A DNA stretch of 64,000 bases from Lichenicoccus sp964247695. GTDB taxonomy: Bacteria; Pseudomonadota; Alphaproteobacteria; Acetobacterales; Acetobacteraceae. Position 1 is the first letter of the stretch. Each line of letters starts with the position of its first letter. Where the stretch lies: positions 48,280 through 112,279 of the forward strand of contig CAXTVI010000007.1 in NCBI GenBank assembly GCA_964247695.1, read 5' to 3'. Of this stretch, positions 18,511-26,977 are shown one piece after another. The position numbers were made by a program, and so were the translations under genes. The notes beneath the pieces are model-generated. The model was given only the letters and a program-made list of their open reading frames with translations, searched no databases and was not told the origin of the DNA.

Positions 18511-20118
18511 ATGAACCCCGCTCCCTCCTCGACTGACGCTACGCCCGACATCGTCCCCGTTCGTCGCGCGCTGATCTCGGTGTCGGACAAGGCGGGGCTG
18601 CTCGCGCTCGGCGAGGCGCTGGTGCGGCACGGCGCCGAGCTGCTTTCGACCGGCGGCTCCGCACGCGCCCTGCGCGAGGCCGGGCTGCCGGTCAAGGAGG
18701 TCAGCGAGCATACCGGGTTCCCGGAGATCCTCGACGGCCGGGTCAAGACGCTGGTGCCGCAGATCCATGGCGGCATCCTCGGGCGCCGCGACCTGCCGAC
18801 GCACCAGGCGCAAATGGCCGAGCACGGTATTGCCCCGATCGACCTCGTCTGCGTCAATCTCTACCCGTTCGAGGCGACGGTGGCCTCCGGCGCCGCGGCC
18901 GGCGACTGTATCGAGAACATCGATATCGGCGGCCCGGCACTGATCCGGGCGGCCGCCAAGAACCACTCCCACGTCGCGATCCTGACCGATCCCGCGCAAT
19001 ATCCGACGCTGAGCGGATCCCTGGCCGCTGCCGGCGGCACCACGCGCGCCGACCGCCTGGACTGGGCGGGTGCGGCCTATGCGCGCACCGCCGCCTATGA
19101 CGGGGCCATCGCCGCATGGTTCGCACAACAGCGCGGCGAGGCCTTCCCGCAACGGATCAGCCTGTCGGGCACCCGCGCCGAGGAGCTGCGCTACGGCGAG
19201 AACCCGCACCAGCAGGCGGCCTTCTACCATGACGGCAGCGACCGCCCGGGTGTTGCGACCGCGCGGCAGGTGCAGGGCAAGTCGTTGTCGTACAACAACC
19301 TGAACGACACCGACGCGGCGTTTGAGGCCGCCTGCGAGTTCGAGCGCCCGACCGTCGTCATCGTCAAGCACGCCAACCCCTGCGGCCTGGCGTCGGCGGA
19401 TACACTGGAGATGGCGTGGGAGGGCGCGTTGCGTTGTGACCCGGTCTCGGCCTTCGGTGGCGTCGTGGCGCTGAACCGGACGCTGGACGAAGCCACGGCC
19501 GCACGCATCGGCGCGATCTTCACCGAGGTGGTCGTCGCCCCGGATGCGACCGAGGCTGCATGCGCGCTGCTCTCGAAGAAGAAGAACCTGCGCCTGCTGC
19601 TGACCGGCACCCTGCCGGATCCGGCGGCAGGCGGCCTGCTCTTCCGCTCGCTGGCCGGGGGCTTCCTGGTGCAGAACCGCGACAGCGGCCGCATCGATCG
19701 CGACATGCTCCGGGTGGTGACACGGCGTGCGCCGAGCCCGCAGGAGCTTGACGATCTCATCTTCGCGTTCCGCGTCTGCAAGCACGTGAAATCCAACGCC
19801 ATCATCTACGCAAAGGACGGTGCTGCGGTGGGCATCGGCGCCGGACAGATGAGCCGCGTGGATTCCGCACGGATCGCAGCCCTGAAGAGCGCGGAGGCAG
19901 CGCATGCAGCCGGCCTCGCGGAGCCGCTGGCGCAAGGCAGCGTGGTGGCCTCGGATGCGTTCTTCCCGTTCGCGGACGGCCTGGAGGCGATTGTCGCCGC
20001 GGGCGCCACCGCGGTGATCCAGCCCGGCGGATCGATCCGCGACGAGGAGGTGATCGCCGCCGCCGATCGCGCCGGAGTCGCGATGGTGTTCACCGGCATG
20101 CGCCATTTCCGGCATTAG
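18511..20118 (+). CDS. purH: Bifunctional AICAR formyltransferase / IMP cyclohydrolase
   Basis: PurH catalyses the last two steps of IMP synthesis. The protein has 535 residues, as usual. The N-terminal IMP cyclohydrolase (RRALISVSDKAGL, ELLSTGGSARALR, GRVKTLVPQIHGGIL) is followed by the formyltransferase with IVKHANPCGLA and SDAFFPFADG. ATG 18511 is chosen because conserved sequence begins about 20 residues later and a purine-rich GGAAGG lies upstream. No purine riboswitch was recognised in the 189 bases between it and the lipoprotein gene. Confidence 0.95.
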   Translation: MNPAPSSTDATPDIVPVRRALISVSDKAGLLALGEALVRHGAELLSTGGSARALREAGLPVKEVSEHTGFPEILDGRVKTLVPQIHGGILGRRDLPTHQAQMAEHGIAPIDLVCVNLYPFEATVASGAAAGDCIENIDIGGPALIRAAAKNHSHVAILTDPAQYPTLSGSLAAAGGTTRADRLDWAGAAYARTAAYDGAIAAWFAQQRGEAFPQRISLSGTRAEELRYGENPHQQAAFYHDGSDRPGVATARQVQGKSLSYNNLNDTDAAFEAACEFERPTVVIVKHANPCGLASADTLEMAWEGALRCDPVSAFGGVVALNRTLDEATAARIGAIFTEVVVAPDATEAACALLSKKKNLRLLLTGTLPDPAAGGLLFRSLAGGFLVQNRDSGRIDRDMLRVVTRRAPSPQELDDLIFAFRVCKHVKSNAIIYAKDGAAVGIGAGQMSRVDSARIAALKSAEAAHAAGLAEPLAQGSVVASDAFFPFADGLEAIVAAGATAVIQPGGSIRDEEVIAAADRAGVAMVFTGMRHFRH

Positions 20119-20124
20119 AGTCTC

Positions 20125-21312
20125 ATGATGGATCAGATGATGTCGTATCCGGCGGTTGCCCGGAGCGAGATGGAGGGGCTGGACGGCTCGCTCATCCGGA
20201 CCGTCTTTGCCGAAGGTGCCGGGCTCGCGGATGTCATCCCGCTCTGGTTCGGCGAGCCGGACGTGGTGACGCCCGGCTTCATCCGGGAGGCCGCCAAGCA
20301 GGGGCTCGATGCCGGCCGGACCTTCTACAACTCGAACTACGGCATCGACGAATTGCGTGCGGCGATCGCGCAGTATCAGGCGGGGCTTGGGCGCCGGGCC
20401 CGGTTCGAGGGCGTATGCGTGACGGCCTCCGGCGTGAACGCGATCATGCTCGCTTGCCAGGCGCTGCTCGATCCCGGCGACCGGGTGGTGCTGCCGGAGC
20501 CGTTCTGGCCCAACCTTGCCGGCATTCCGCGCGTGCTCGGCGCCAACGTGGCGACGGTGCCGTTGCGGCTGCATGAGGCGGCCTGGGCCATCGATCTCGA
20601 CGAGCTGCTGGCGGCGCTCACTCCCGGCACCCGCATGGTGATGCTCAACGCGCCGTCCAATCCGACCGGCTGGATGCTGTCGCGCGCCGAGCAGGAGGTG
20701 TTGCTGGCGCATTGCCGGCGCCTGGGCATCTGGATCCTTGCCGACGACGTCTATGAGCGCGTGGTGTTCGAGGCAGAGGCAGCGCCGACCTTCCTGGACA
20801 TCGCGCATCCCGACGACCGGCTGGTCTCGATCAACTCGTTCTCCAAGAGCTGGGCGATGACCGGCTGGCGGCTGGGCTGGATCAACGCACCCGCGACCCT
20901 GATGCCGGCGCTCGGCAAGATCAGCGAGTTCAACACGTCCTGCACACCGCCCTTCGTGCAACTGGCCGGCATCGCGGCGCTGCAGCAGGGCGAGCCGTTC
21001 ATCGCCGCCACCATGGCGCGCTACCGGACGATGCGCGACCTGGCCTGCTCGCGGCTGGCGGCCATCCCTGGTGTCTCGGTGCCGGTGCCCGGCGGTGCGA
21101 TGTACTCGTTCTTCGCGCTGGAGGGCTGCACCGACAGCCTGGCCCTGGCGCGCTCGCTCCTGCACGGCGCGCGGGTGGGTCTGGCGCCGGGACGCGCCTT
21201 CGGACCGGCCGGCGAGGGCTGCCTGCGGCTGTGCTTCGCCGTTGCCGAGGATCGCCTGCAGGCCGCCTGCGACCGCGTCGCGGATCATCTTGCCCGCACC
21301 GGAGGACGCTGA
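20125..21312 (+). CDS. PLP-dependent aminotransferase, class I/II
   Basis: Fold-type I aminotransferase of 395 residues. The PLP lysine lies in INSFSKSWAMTGWRLGW. Other landmarks are FYNSNYGIDELR, the NAPSNPTGWML turn, WILADDVYE (PLP-N1 Asp) and the substrate carboxylate Arg in GCLRLCFA. The pattern is that of aspartate/aromatic-like or valine-pyruvate-like transaminases; specificity cannot be read off. It begins 6 bases after purH and ends 1 base before the LolA-like gene, so all three may share a transcript although their roles differ. Confidence 0.88.
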   Translation: MMDQMMSYPAVARSEMEGLDGSLIRTVFAEGAGLADVIPLWFGEPDVVTPGFIREAAKQGLDAGRTFYNSNYGIDELRAAIAQYQAGLGRRARFEGVCVTASGVNAIMLACQALLDPGDRVVLPEPFWPNLAGIPRVLGANVATVPLRLHEAAWAIDLDELLAALTPGTRMVMLNAPSNPTGWMLSRAEQEVLLAHCRRLGIWILADDVYERVVFEAEAAPTFLDIAHPDDRLVSINSFSKSWAMTGWRLGWINAPATLMPALGKISEFNTSCTPPFVQLAGIAALQQGEPFIAATMARYRTMRDLACSRLAAIPGVSVPVPGGAMYSFFALEGCTDSLALARSLLHGARVGLAPGRAFGPAGEGCLRLCFAVAEDRLQAACDRVADHLARTGGR

Positions 21313-21313
21313 G

Positions 21314-21961
21314 ATGCGGGTGTCGCGGACCTGCCTGTCGCTGGGAGTTATCCTCGCTTTGAATGCCCTCCTCGTCCTGAGCGCCATGCAGCCGGCGCGC
21401 GCCCAGACACCGGTGGCGGCCAGTCTGACGCCGGCCGAGCGGGGCTGGGTGCAGCGCGTGCAGGACACGCTGAACGCGATCACCACCCTGAAGGCGCGCT
21501 TCCTGCAGGTCGGCCCGGACGGCCGCACGACGCAGGGCACCGCCTGGCTCGACCGCCCCGGGCGGATGCGCTTCGAATATGCCAAGCCGAGCCCGCTGCT
21601 GCTGGTCGCAGGCAACGGCAAGCTGGTGTTCAACGACAGCGAGCTGAAGCAGACCACGGACGTGCCGCTGGACAAGACCCCGGTCGGGCTGCTGCTGCGC
21701 GCCAACCTCGCTCTGTCCGGCGACGTCACCGTGACAACGTTTCATCACGCCGACGGCCAGTTGCAGATCACCCTGGTGCGGACCGCGTCGCCCGGCGACG
21801 GCAGCCTGACGCTGATTTTCTCGGACCAGCCGCTTGCGCTGCGCTCCTGGAACGTGCTCGATGCGCAGGGCCGCGAGACCCGTGTCGACCTCTACGACAT
21901 CGTTCTGGGCCAGCCCCTGCCGCAGACCCTGTTCGACACCAACATCGGCGACCAGGGCTGA
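21314..21961 (+). CDS. lolA: LolA-like outer-membrane lipoprotein carrier
   Basis: LolA shuttles lipoproteins across the periplasm from LolCDE to the outer membrane. The protein has 215 residues with a Sec signal peptide (MRVSRTCLSLGVILALNALL, cleavage near ARAQ). The mature part has the family pattern: TLKARFLQVGPDGRTTQGTAWLDRPGRMRFEY, then LLLVAGNGKLVFND. ATG 21314 is the start closest to the signal peptide; the frame is open further up inside the aminotransferase gene. It could be a specialised LolA paralogue, but it is the only one seen. Confidence 0.87.
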   Translation: MRVSRTCLSLGVILALNALLVLSAMQPARAQTPVAASLTPAERGWVQRVQDTLNAITTLKARFLQVGPDGRTTQGTAWLDRPGRMRFEYAKPSPLLLVAGNGKLVFNDSELKQTTDVPLDKTPVGLLLRANLALSGDVTVTTFHHADGQLQITLVRTASPGDGSLTLIFSDQPLALRSWNVLDAQGRETRVDLYDIVLGQPLPQTLFDTNIGDQG

Positions 21962-22029
21962 CTTTGAAAATTTCCGGCAGCGGCAGGTAAACCTTCAAAT
22001 CGTCCCGATCCTTGGCCATCATCGCAGCC

Positions 22030-22842
22030 ATGAAGCCACTGATCGGGATCACCTGCTGCAGCAAGTTGTTCGGCCCGTTCGATATCGAGAACCACGCGGC
22101 GTCCGACACCTACGTGAAGGTGACCGACCGCGTCGTGCTCGGGGTCCCGGTGCTGATCCCGGCGAACGGCGAGGCGGTGGATGTTGAGACCCTGATCCAC
22201 CGGCTCGACGGGCTCATCCTGACCGGCAGCCAGTCCAACGTGTCGCCGGACCAGTATGGTGGCGACCCGCATCTGCAAGGCACGCCAGAGGACCAGATGC
22301 GCGACGCGGTGACGCTGCCGCTCACCCGTGCGGCCATCGCGTCCGGCATGCCGGTGCTCGCGATCTGCCGCGGGTTCCAGGAACTGAACGTGGCGCTGGG
22401 CGGCTCGCTGCATCAGCGGCTGGCCGACCTGCCGGCCCGGCTGAACCATTCGAACCAGGATCACGAGGATATCGGGATCCGGCAGGGCAAGGCGCACGAT
22501 GTGGCGCTGGTCGAGGGCGGGCTGCTGTATCGCCTGGCCGGCGGCCACGGGACGACCCGGGTGAACTCGCTGCACAACCAGGGCATCGAGCGCCTCGCCA
22601 AGACGCTGAGCATCGAGGCGACGGCGCCGGATGGTGTCATCGAGGCGGTGCGGGTGACCCTGGCGATGGGACTGGCCCTCGGGGTGCAGTGGCACCCGGA
22701 ATATGATTTCGAGGACGATTTGCTCTCGCGGGCGATCTTCGTCGCCTTCGGGCGTGCCGTGCGGGCCCGGGCTCGCGGCGACGGCTTGCCGGAGGACCTC
22801 CGGATCCTGCCCTGCGGCTTGGGCCGGACTGCCGCCGAATAA
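22030..22842 (+). CDS. Class I glutamine amidotransferase-like hydrolase (peptidase C26, PuuD-like)
   Basis: The protein has 270 residues of the gamma-glutamyl-GABA hydrolase type, used in putrescine degradation in E. coli. The catalytic Cys lies in the nucleophile elbow LAICRGFQELN, and His and Glu in QWHPEYDF. IDGLILTGSQSNVSP-like sequence and GGSLHQRL also match. ATG 22030 precedes MKPLIGITC, the family start; a TTG at 22012 is in frame. No other puu genes are adjacent, so the substrate is uncertain. Confidence 0.86.
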   Translation: MKPLIGITCCSKLFGPFDIENHAASDTYVKVTDRVVLGVPVLIPANGEAVDVETLIHRLDGLILTGSQSNVSPDQYGGDPHLQGTPEDQMRDAVTLPLTRAAIASGMPVLAICRGFQELNVALGGSLHQRLADLPARLNHSNQDHEDIGIRQGKAHDVALVEGGLLYRLAGGHGTTRVNSLHNQGIERLAKTLSIEATAPDGVIEAVRVTLAMGLALGVQWHPEYDFEDDLLSRAIFVAFGRAVRARARGDGLPEDLRILPCGLGRTAAE

Positions 22843-22861
22843 GCTTGGGATGCAGACCGAC

Positions 22862-22886
22862 GCAACTCGGCCCGGCCAACGGCGTT
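22862..22886 (+). promoter_or_regulatory. Candidate general-stress (EcfG-type) promoter of the CsbD gene
   Basis: GCAAC (22862-22866) and CGTT (22883-22886), 16 bases apart, resemble the alphaproteobacterial EcfG consensus GGAAC-N16/17-CGTT, with one mismatch. Transcription would start about 28 bases before the CsbD ATG. CsbD-family genes are commonly stress-induced, which fits; the motif is short, so chance is possible. Confidence 0.4.
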
Positions 22887-22920
22887 GACGAACTTGTCTG
22901 CTACCTTTGGGAGAGAGACA

Positions 22921-23112
22921 ATGGATAAAGATCGTAGTGCTGGCGTCGGACACCAGGTGAAGGGCGCCCTCAAGGAGGGTGCCGGCAAGATCACCGGGAA
23001 CGAGCGCGTCGAAGCCGAAGGCAAGGTCGAGCGAGCCGGTGGCAAGGTCCAGGAAGGCGTCGGCAAGGGCAAGGATGCACTTCGAGACGCTGCCGACAGC
23101 CTGAAGCGCTGA
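22921..23112 (+). CDS. CsbD-family stress protein
   Basis: A 63-residue, highly charged protein with the CsbD layout: a short N-terminus, then KGALKEGAGKITGNERVEAEGKVERAGG-type sequence with repeated KV and GK steps, and a basic C-terminus. CsbD proteins accumulate in general stress and stationary phase; their biochemical function is not established. A strong GGGAGAGAG ribosome site lies 6-13 bases before the ATG. The gene is followed by a hairpin terminator. Confidence 0.88.
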   Translation: MDKDRSAGVGHQVKGALKEGAGKITGNERVEAEGKVERAGGKVQEGVGKGKDALRDAADSLKR

Positions 23113-23145
23113 GGTCAGGGCGCCATCGATAGCCCGATAGAGGTG

Positions 23146-23172
23146 AGGGCGGCGGCCAGTGGCCGCCGCCCT
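23146..23172 (+). terminator. Hairpin terminator between csbD and rsmI
   Basis: AGGGCGGCGGCC and GGCCGCCGCCCT form a perfect 12-bp GC-rich stem with an AGT loop, followed on the plus strand by ATTTAATT. The stem reaches into the rsmI stop codon (23171-23173), so it may serve both convergent genes, though the minus-strand side lacks a T-run. Confidence 0.78.
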
Positions 23173-24106
23173 ATTTAATTGCCCGGCTCAGTTCGAGCGC
23201 GCGGGCATACACGATGCGACGCGGCAGGTTGGTGGCGCCCGCAACCAGGCTCGCGGCATCCTTAACGGAGTGCCGTTCGAGCGCCAGCAGTAGGTTCTCG
23301 TCGAGTGCGGCCGTACCGGTCGCGGCCGCCGGCGCCGGGCCGATCAGCACGGTGATTTCACCGCGTGCCTGCTCCCGCCCGTAATGCGCCGCGAGATCGG
23401 CCAGCGCGCCACGCCTGATTTCCTCGAAGCGCTTCGTCAACTCGCGGGCCACGGCCGCGTGGCGGTCTCCGAACACTTCGGATAGGTCCTGCAGCATCTC
23501 GGCGAGGCGATGCGGCGCCTCGTGCCAGATCAGCGTCGCCGATAGCCCGGCCTGCTCGGCGGCACGCAGACCTGAAAAGGCCTCGCGACGGGCCGAACCG
23601 CGCGGCGGCGGGAAGCCCACGAACAGGAACGGGTGCGGCGGCAGCCCGGAGAGGGTCAGGGCCATGATCGCGGCGTTCGGCCCCGGGGTCGCAGTCACCG
23701 GCACCCCTTCGGCGATGGCGGCGCGGGTCAGGCGATAGCCCGGATCCGAGAGCAGGGGCGTGCCGGCATCCGAGACCAGGGCGAGACGCCTGCCGCCCTT
23801 CAGCATGTCGATCAGGTGCGGCACCCGCTGCCGCTCATTGTGTTCGTGCAGCGCCTCGAGACGGGTAGCGATGCCGTGCGCCGCGAACAGGCGGCTGGTC
23901 ACGCGGGTATCCTCGCACAGCACGAGATCGGCCTGCTGCAGGATGGACATGGCCCGGAAACTCAGATCCCCGAGGTTGCCGATCGGTGTCGATACGAGCA
24001 CAAGACCGCTTGGAAAAACGCCTGGCGGGTGAAGATCGGCCCGATCCGTCGCGCCGGTGCCGATCGGGTCAGAACGTGGGAGAGTCGAGGATGCTTCGTC
24101 GGACAT
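23171..24106 (-). CDS. rsmI: 16S rRNA (cytidine1402-2'-O)-methyltransferase
   Basis: RsmI methylates the ribose of C1402 in the ribosomal P site. The protein has 311 residues: after an N-terminal extension of about 30 residues come LVSTPIGNLGDLSFRA, LCEDTRVTSRL, LVSDAGTPLLSDPGY and TPGPNAAIMALTLSGLP, all standard for the tetrapyrrole-methylase fold. ATG 24106 is used. Its first 16 bases overlap the start of the divergent LpoA-like gene, the same divergent rsmI/lpoA pairing known from E. coli. Confidence 0.94.
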   Translation of the reverse strand: MSDEASSTLPRSDPIGTGATDRADLHPPGVFPSGLVLVSTPIGNLGDLSFRAMSILQQADLVLCEDTRVTSRLFAAHGIATRLEALHEHNERQRVPHLIDMLKGGRRLALVSDAGTPLLSDPGYRLTRAAIAEGVPVTATPGPNAAIMALTLSGLPPHPFLFVGFPPPRGSARREAFSGLRAAEQAGLSATLIWHEAPHRLAEMLQDLSEVFGDRHAAVARELTKRFEEIRRGALADLAAHYGREQARGEITVLIGPAPAAATGTAALDENLLLALERHSVKDAASLVAGATNLPRRIVYARALELSRAIK

Positions 24107-25437
24107 GGATGTTCCTCGCGCGTACGGGGACGTCCCGTCCAGTCCCGACCGCCACCCGCGTGGCGGCCGCCGGCCTTGCCGTTACCCGCCTCGTCGCCAC
24201 CACATCCATCGCGGGTCTCGCCGCCTGCACCACCGGGCCGATGGCGATGTTCGGCGGCGGCGGATCACAGCCGGCCGGGTTCGACCAGGGCAGCCCGGGT
24301 GCCGATCAGTCCGCGGCGCGCGGCACCCGGGTCGGGTTGCTGCTGCCCTTGACCGGCGCCAATGCGCCGCTCGGCCAGGCCATGCTGAAATCGGCGCAAC
24401 TGGCGCTGGACGCGCCGGGTGCCCCTGCCCTCGATCCGCAGGATACCGGCGACGCCCCGGGGGGTGCCGCCCGTGCCGCGCAGGCGGCGCTGGCTGGTGG
24501 CGATGGCATCCTGCTCGGCCCGCTGACGTCTGCCGACACCGCGCAGGCGACGCCGATCGCCCACGCGGCCGGCGTGCCCATGCTGGCCTTCACCAGCGAC
24601 GTGACGCAGGCCCAGCCCGGCACCTGGGTGATGGGAGTCACCCCGGAGCAGCAGGTGCGGCGGCTCGTGGCGGCGGCCAAGGCGGAAAACCGCAACCGCA
24701 TCGCGGCCCTGCTGCCGGACAATGCGCTCGGCCATGCCATGGCGGACGGGTTGCGCGCGGCCTGCGCGGATGTCGGGCTGCCTGCGCCGGTGGTGGCCCA
24801 GCATGGCGAGAGCATGGAGAGCGTGAACGCCGCCATGCGCTCGCTGTCCGACTTCGCCGACCGCCGCGGGGCGATCGAGCAGAAGGTCAAGGACGCCAAG
24901 GCCAGCCAGGACCCGGCGGTCCGCGCCACGGCGGCGGCACTCGGCCAGACGCCGATCCCGCCCCCGCCGTTCGATGCGCTGCTGCTCGCCGACACCGGCG
25001 TTGGCCTGCAGGAGGTGATTTCCGTCCTGGCCTATTACGACGTCTCGTCGTCCCAGGTGCGGATCATGGGACCGGGGCTATGGGGAGCGTTCGCCAGCAA
25101 GCTGCACGCCCTGGAGGGTGCATGGTTCGCAGGTCCCGACCCGCGTGACCGGCGTGGCTTTGCCAATCTCTATGAAAAGAAGTTCGGCCAGCCGCCGCGA
25201 CCGCTGGCTGACATCCCGTATGATGCGGCGGCGCTGGCGCGGAGCCTGTCGCAGAGCGGCGGCTACAGCATCGACGCCCTGACGCGCGCCGACGGATTTG
25301 CCGGGGTGGACGGAGTCTTCGCTCTGCAACCGGACGGCCACGTGCGACGGGGCTTGGCCATCTTCCAGATCCAGCCCGGCGGCGGCGCCAGCATCATCCA
25401 GCCGGCACCGGTGTCCCTCGCCGATACGAATACCTAA
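24091..25437 (+). CDS. Penicillin-binding protein activator-like lipoprotein (LpoA-type)
   Basis: The protein has 448 residues. An N-terminal lipoprotein-like signal ends in SIAGLAACTTG, and a Leu-binding-protein-like domain (peripla_BP_6) follows: RVGLLLPLTGANAPLGQAMLKSAQLAL, GILLGPLTSADT, PMLAFTSDV, and FDALLLADTG. In E. coli the LpoA C-terminal domain of this type activates PBP1A; the gene there also lies divergent from rsmI. It could instead bind a small ligand, as the fold is shared with amino-acid receptors. A GGGAGAG lies 6 bases before ATG 24091. The N-terminal TPR domain of E. coli LpoA is absent. Confidence 0.78.
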   Translation: MLRRTWMFLARTGTSRPVPTATRVAAAGLAVTRLVATTSIAGLAACTTGPMAMFGGGGSQPAGFDQGSPGADQSAARGTRVGLLLPLTGANAPLGQAMLKSAQLALDAPGAPALDPQDTGDAPGGAARAAQAALAGGDGILLGPLTSADTAQATPIAHAAGVPMLAFTSDVTQAQPGTWVMGVTPEQQVRRLVAAAKAENRNRIAALLPDNALGHAMADGLRAACADVGLPAPVVAQHGESMESVNAAMRSLSDFADRRGAIEQKVKDAKASQDPAVRATAAALGQTPIPPPPFDALLLADTGVGLQEVISVLAYYDVSSSQVRIMGPGLWGAFASKLHALEGAWFAGPDPRDRRGFANLYEKKFGQPPRPLADIPYDAAALARSLSQSGGYSIDALTRADGFAGVDGVFALQPDGHVRRGLAIFQIQPGGGASIIQPAPVSLADTNT

Positions 25438-25454
25438 AGAACCAGTTTCGAGGT

Positions 25455-25820
25455 TTAGGCGGCGGCTATGGCTCCGCAGGAGAGCACCGGCCGGATGCAG
25501 TACAGCGCGGCCTCGAAGCTCGCGAAGCTGCCGAGCTTGTGGTTGCGGACATGGTCGATCACCAGCCAGCGCATCCCCTCGGGACGGATCATGTACGCCG
25601 GGTCGGCATTCTCGCGTACCCAGACCAGCACATGCTCGAGTACCACGGCCTCGCGGTTTGACGCCGCACGCGGCGAGACGTCGACATCGCACAGGCCCAT
25701 GGATGACCCGGCTTGCAGCCAGCGCAGCAGGTACTCGCGGTGGCGGGGCAGGAAGGACAGCCGCAGGGACACGACGTTGGAGTTCGCGGGCAGTTCGAGC
25801 TGTGCTGCAGGTCTGGCCAT
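25455..25820 (-). CDS. Hypothetical protein
   Basis: A 121-residue protein of unrecognised family. It appears globular and soluble, with aromatic and basic residues in the first half (RHREYLLRWLQAG), an acidic central part and a C-terminal FEAALYCIRP followed by a Cys. It has no signal peptide or clear motif. It is convergent with the LpoA-like gene, whose stop is 17 bases away. Codon usage looks like the neighbours. Confidence 0.5.
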   Translation of the reverse strand: MARPAAQLELPANSNVVSLRLSFLPRHREYLLRWLQAGSSMGLCDVDVSPRAASNREAVVLEHVLVWVRENADPAYMIRPEGMRWLVIDHVRNHKLGSFASFEAALYCIRPVLSCGAIAAA

Positions 25821-26040
25821 GGGTTAGTCCCTCGCAACTTTGTGAGCCAAAGGTAATTGGTCCACATCGCCGGTGACAAAGGGATTCTGAGCCCGACCCA
25901 AAGGCACCTCCCACAGCCAGCACGACTGTGACATTTTAGCCAGGGTCTGTTACGAAATCGCCTCGTTCTTGCGATTCACTCCAATCATTGTGACTCCAGC
26001 TTGAGTTTTTAAGCCGTACTCTCTTCCTTCAGGTGTTGCA
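25821..26040. other. AT-richer intergenic region, possible remnant
   Basis: This 220-base spacer is noticeably less GC-rich than the rest. It holds no gene I can support. The stretch at about 25945-25985 (GGGTCTGTTACGAAATCGCC onward) looks like the terminal inverted-repeat style of IS5-like elements, but no second end or transposase is visible, so it may simply be promoter DNA for the hypothetical gene. Confidence 0.3.
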
Positions 26041-26973
26041 TCAAAGTTTGGGTCCCAGGGATTTAGGCGCCAAAGTCTTTGGCCAACGTCGGTGCAGCCA
26101 CAGCCAGCTCTCCGGCCGGTCCCGTATCCAGCCCTCCAGAATATCGTTCATGGCCTGGGTCAGCAGCGCCTGGTCACGGTGGCGGTCGCCGGTATCGGGC
26201 AACTCCATAGGCGTCTCGCAGATCAGCCGGAAGCGAGCCGGGCCGATCCGCTCGACATGACCCGGGATGACCGGCGCCCGATAGCGTAGAGCGATGGCGG
26301 CGAGCGCCGGTGCGGTCATTGCCGGCTGCCCGAAGAAGCGTGCCTCGACACCGTCATTCATCTTCTGGTCGACCAGCAGCCCGAGATAGCCGCCCTTCGC
26401 GACATGCGCGAGCGCCGACCGGGCACCGCGTGCGCCCTTGGCGAAGAGCGGGATCTCGGTCCCCATTGCCTGGTTGCGCAGGTCGCGGACCATGGCGTCG
26501 ACCAGCGGATTGGCGGCAGCGCGATACATCGACGAGAAGCGCATGCCGTAGTGCGCCACCGCCGGCGGCAGCATCTCCCAGTTGCCGATATGGCCGGAAA
26601 CGAAGATGGCGGGGCCGCCGTGCTCGGCCTGCGCGCGCAGGATGTCCTCGCCGACCATCTCCCAGCCAGGACCGGACGGCGTGTCCTTGCGCAGGCCAGC
26701 GATGTGCGGGAACTCGCCGATGGTGCTGCCGAGATTGTCCCACACCCCGCGCACGATGCGCCGGCGTGCCGCACGGTCGAGTTCGGGCATCGCCAGGCGG
26801 AGGTTGGCGTGCGCCACGCGCGAGACCGGCAGCAGCGGGCCGATGGTGCGGCAGATCGCCCCGCCCAGGTTCGAGGCCCGCACCGGTCCCAGCGCCCGCA
26901 TCACCGCCAGCGCCGCACGCGCTGCGCCCGCCTCCAGGCGCATGATGGGGGACAGCCTGCTCCTGTCGCTCAT
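26041..26973 (-). CDS. lpxL: Lipid A biosynthesis acyltransferase (LpxL/HtrB-like)
   Basis: Transfers a secondary acyl chain to Kdo-lipid IV-A at the inner membrane. The protein has 310 residues with the LPLAT catalytic motif HX4E at His128-Glu133 (VSGHIGNWEM), followed by MYRAAANP and the conserved LGLLVDQKMNDGVEARFFG. The start at ATG 26973 lies 4 bases after the lpxK stop. Upstream in-frame sequence overlaps lpxK and is not LpxL-like. LpxL and LpxM types cannot be told apart here. The last residues (TLAPKSLGPKL) look like a non-conserved tail. Confidence 0.88.
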   Translation of the reverse strand: MSDRSRLSPIMRLEAGAARAALAVMRALGPVRASNLGGAICRTIGPLLPVSRVAHANLRLAMPELDRAARRRIVRGVWDNLGSTIGEFPHIAGLRKDTPSGPGWEMVGEDILRAQAEHGGPAIFVSGHIGNWEMLPPAVAHYGMRFSSMYRAAANPLVDAMVRDLRNQAMGTEIPLFAKGARGARSALAHVAKGGYLGLLVDQKMNDGVEARFFGQPAMTAPALAAIALRYRAPVIPGHVERIGPARFRLICETPMELPDTGDRHRDQALLTQAMNDILEGWIRDRPESWLWLHRRWPKTLAPKSLGPKL

Positions 26974-26977
26974 CCTG

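Noticed and set aside
18493..21729. A 1078-codon open frame on the minus strand across purH, the aminotransferase and the LolA-like gene
   Set aside because: It is antisense to three genes with clear families, is rich in Arg/His/Gln/Ala as antisense frames of high-GC genes are, and contains no known motif.
26069..26083. Inverted repeat GCCAAAG-T-CTTTGGC as a terminator
   Set aside because: It lies inside the last codons of lpxL, has a one-base loop and no T-run after it.
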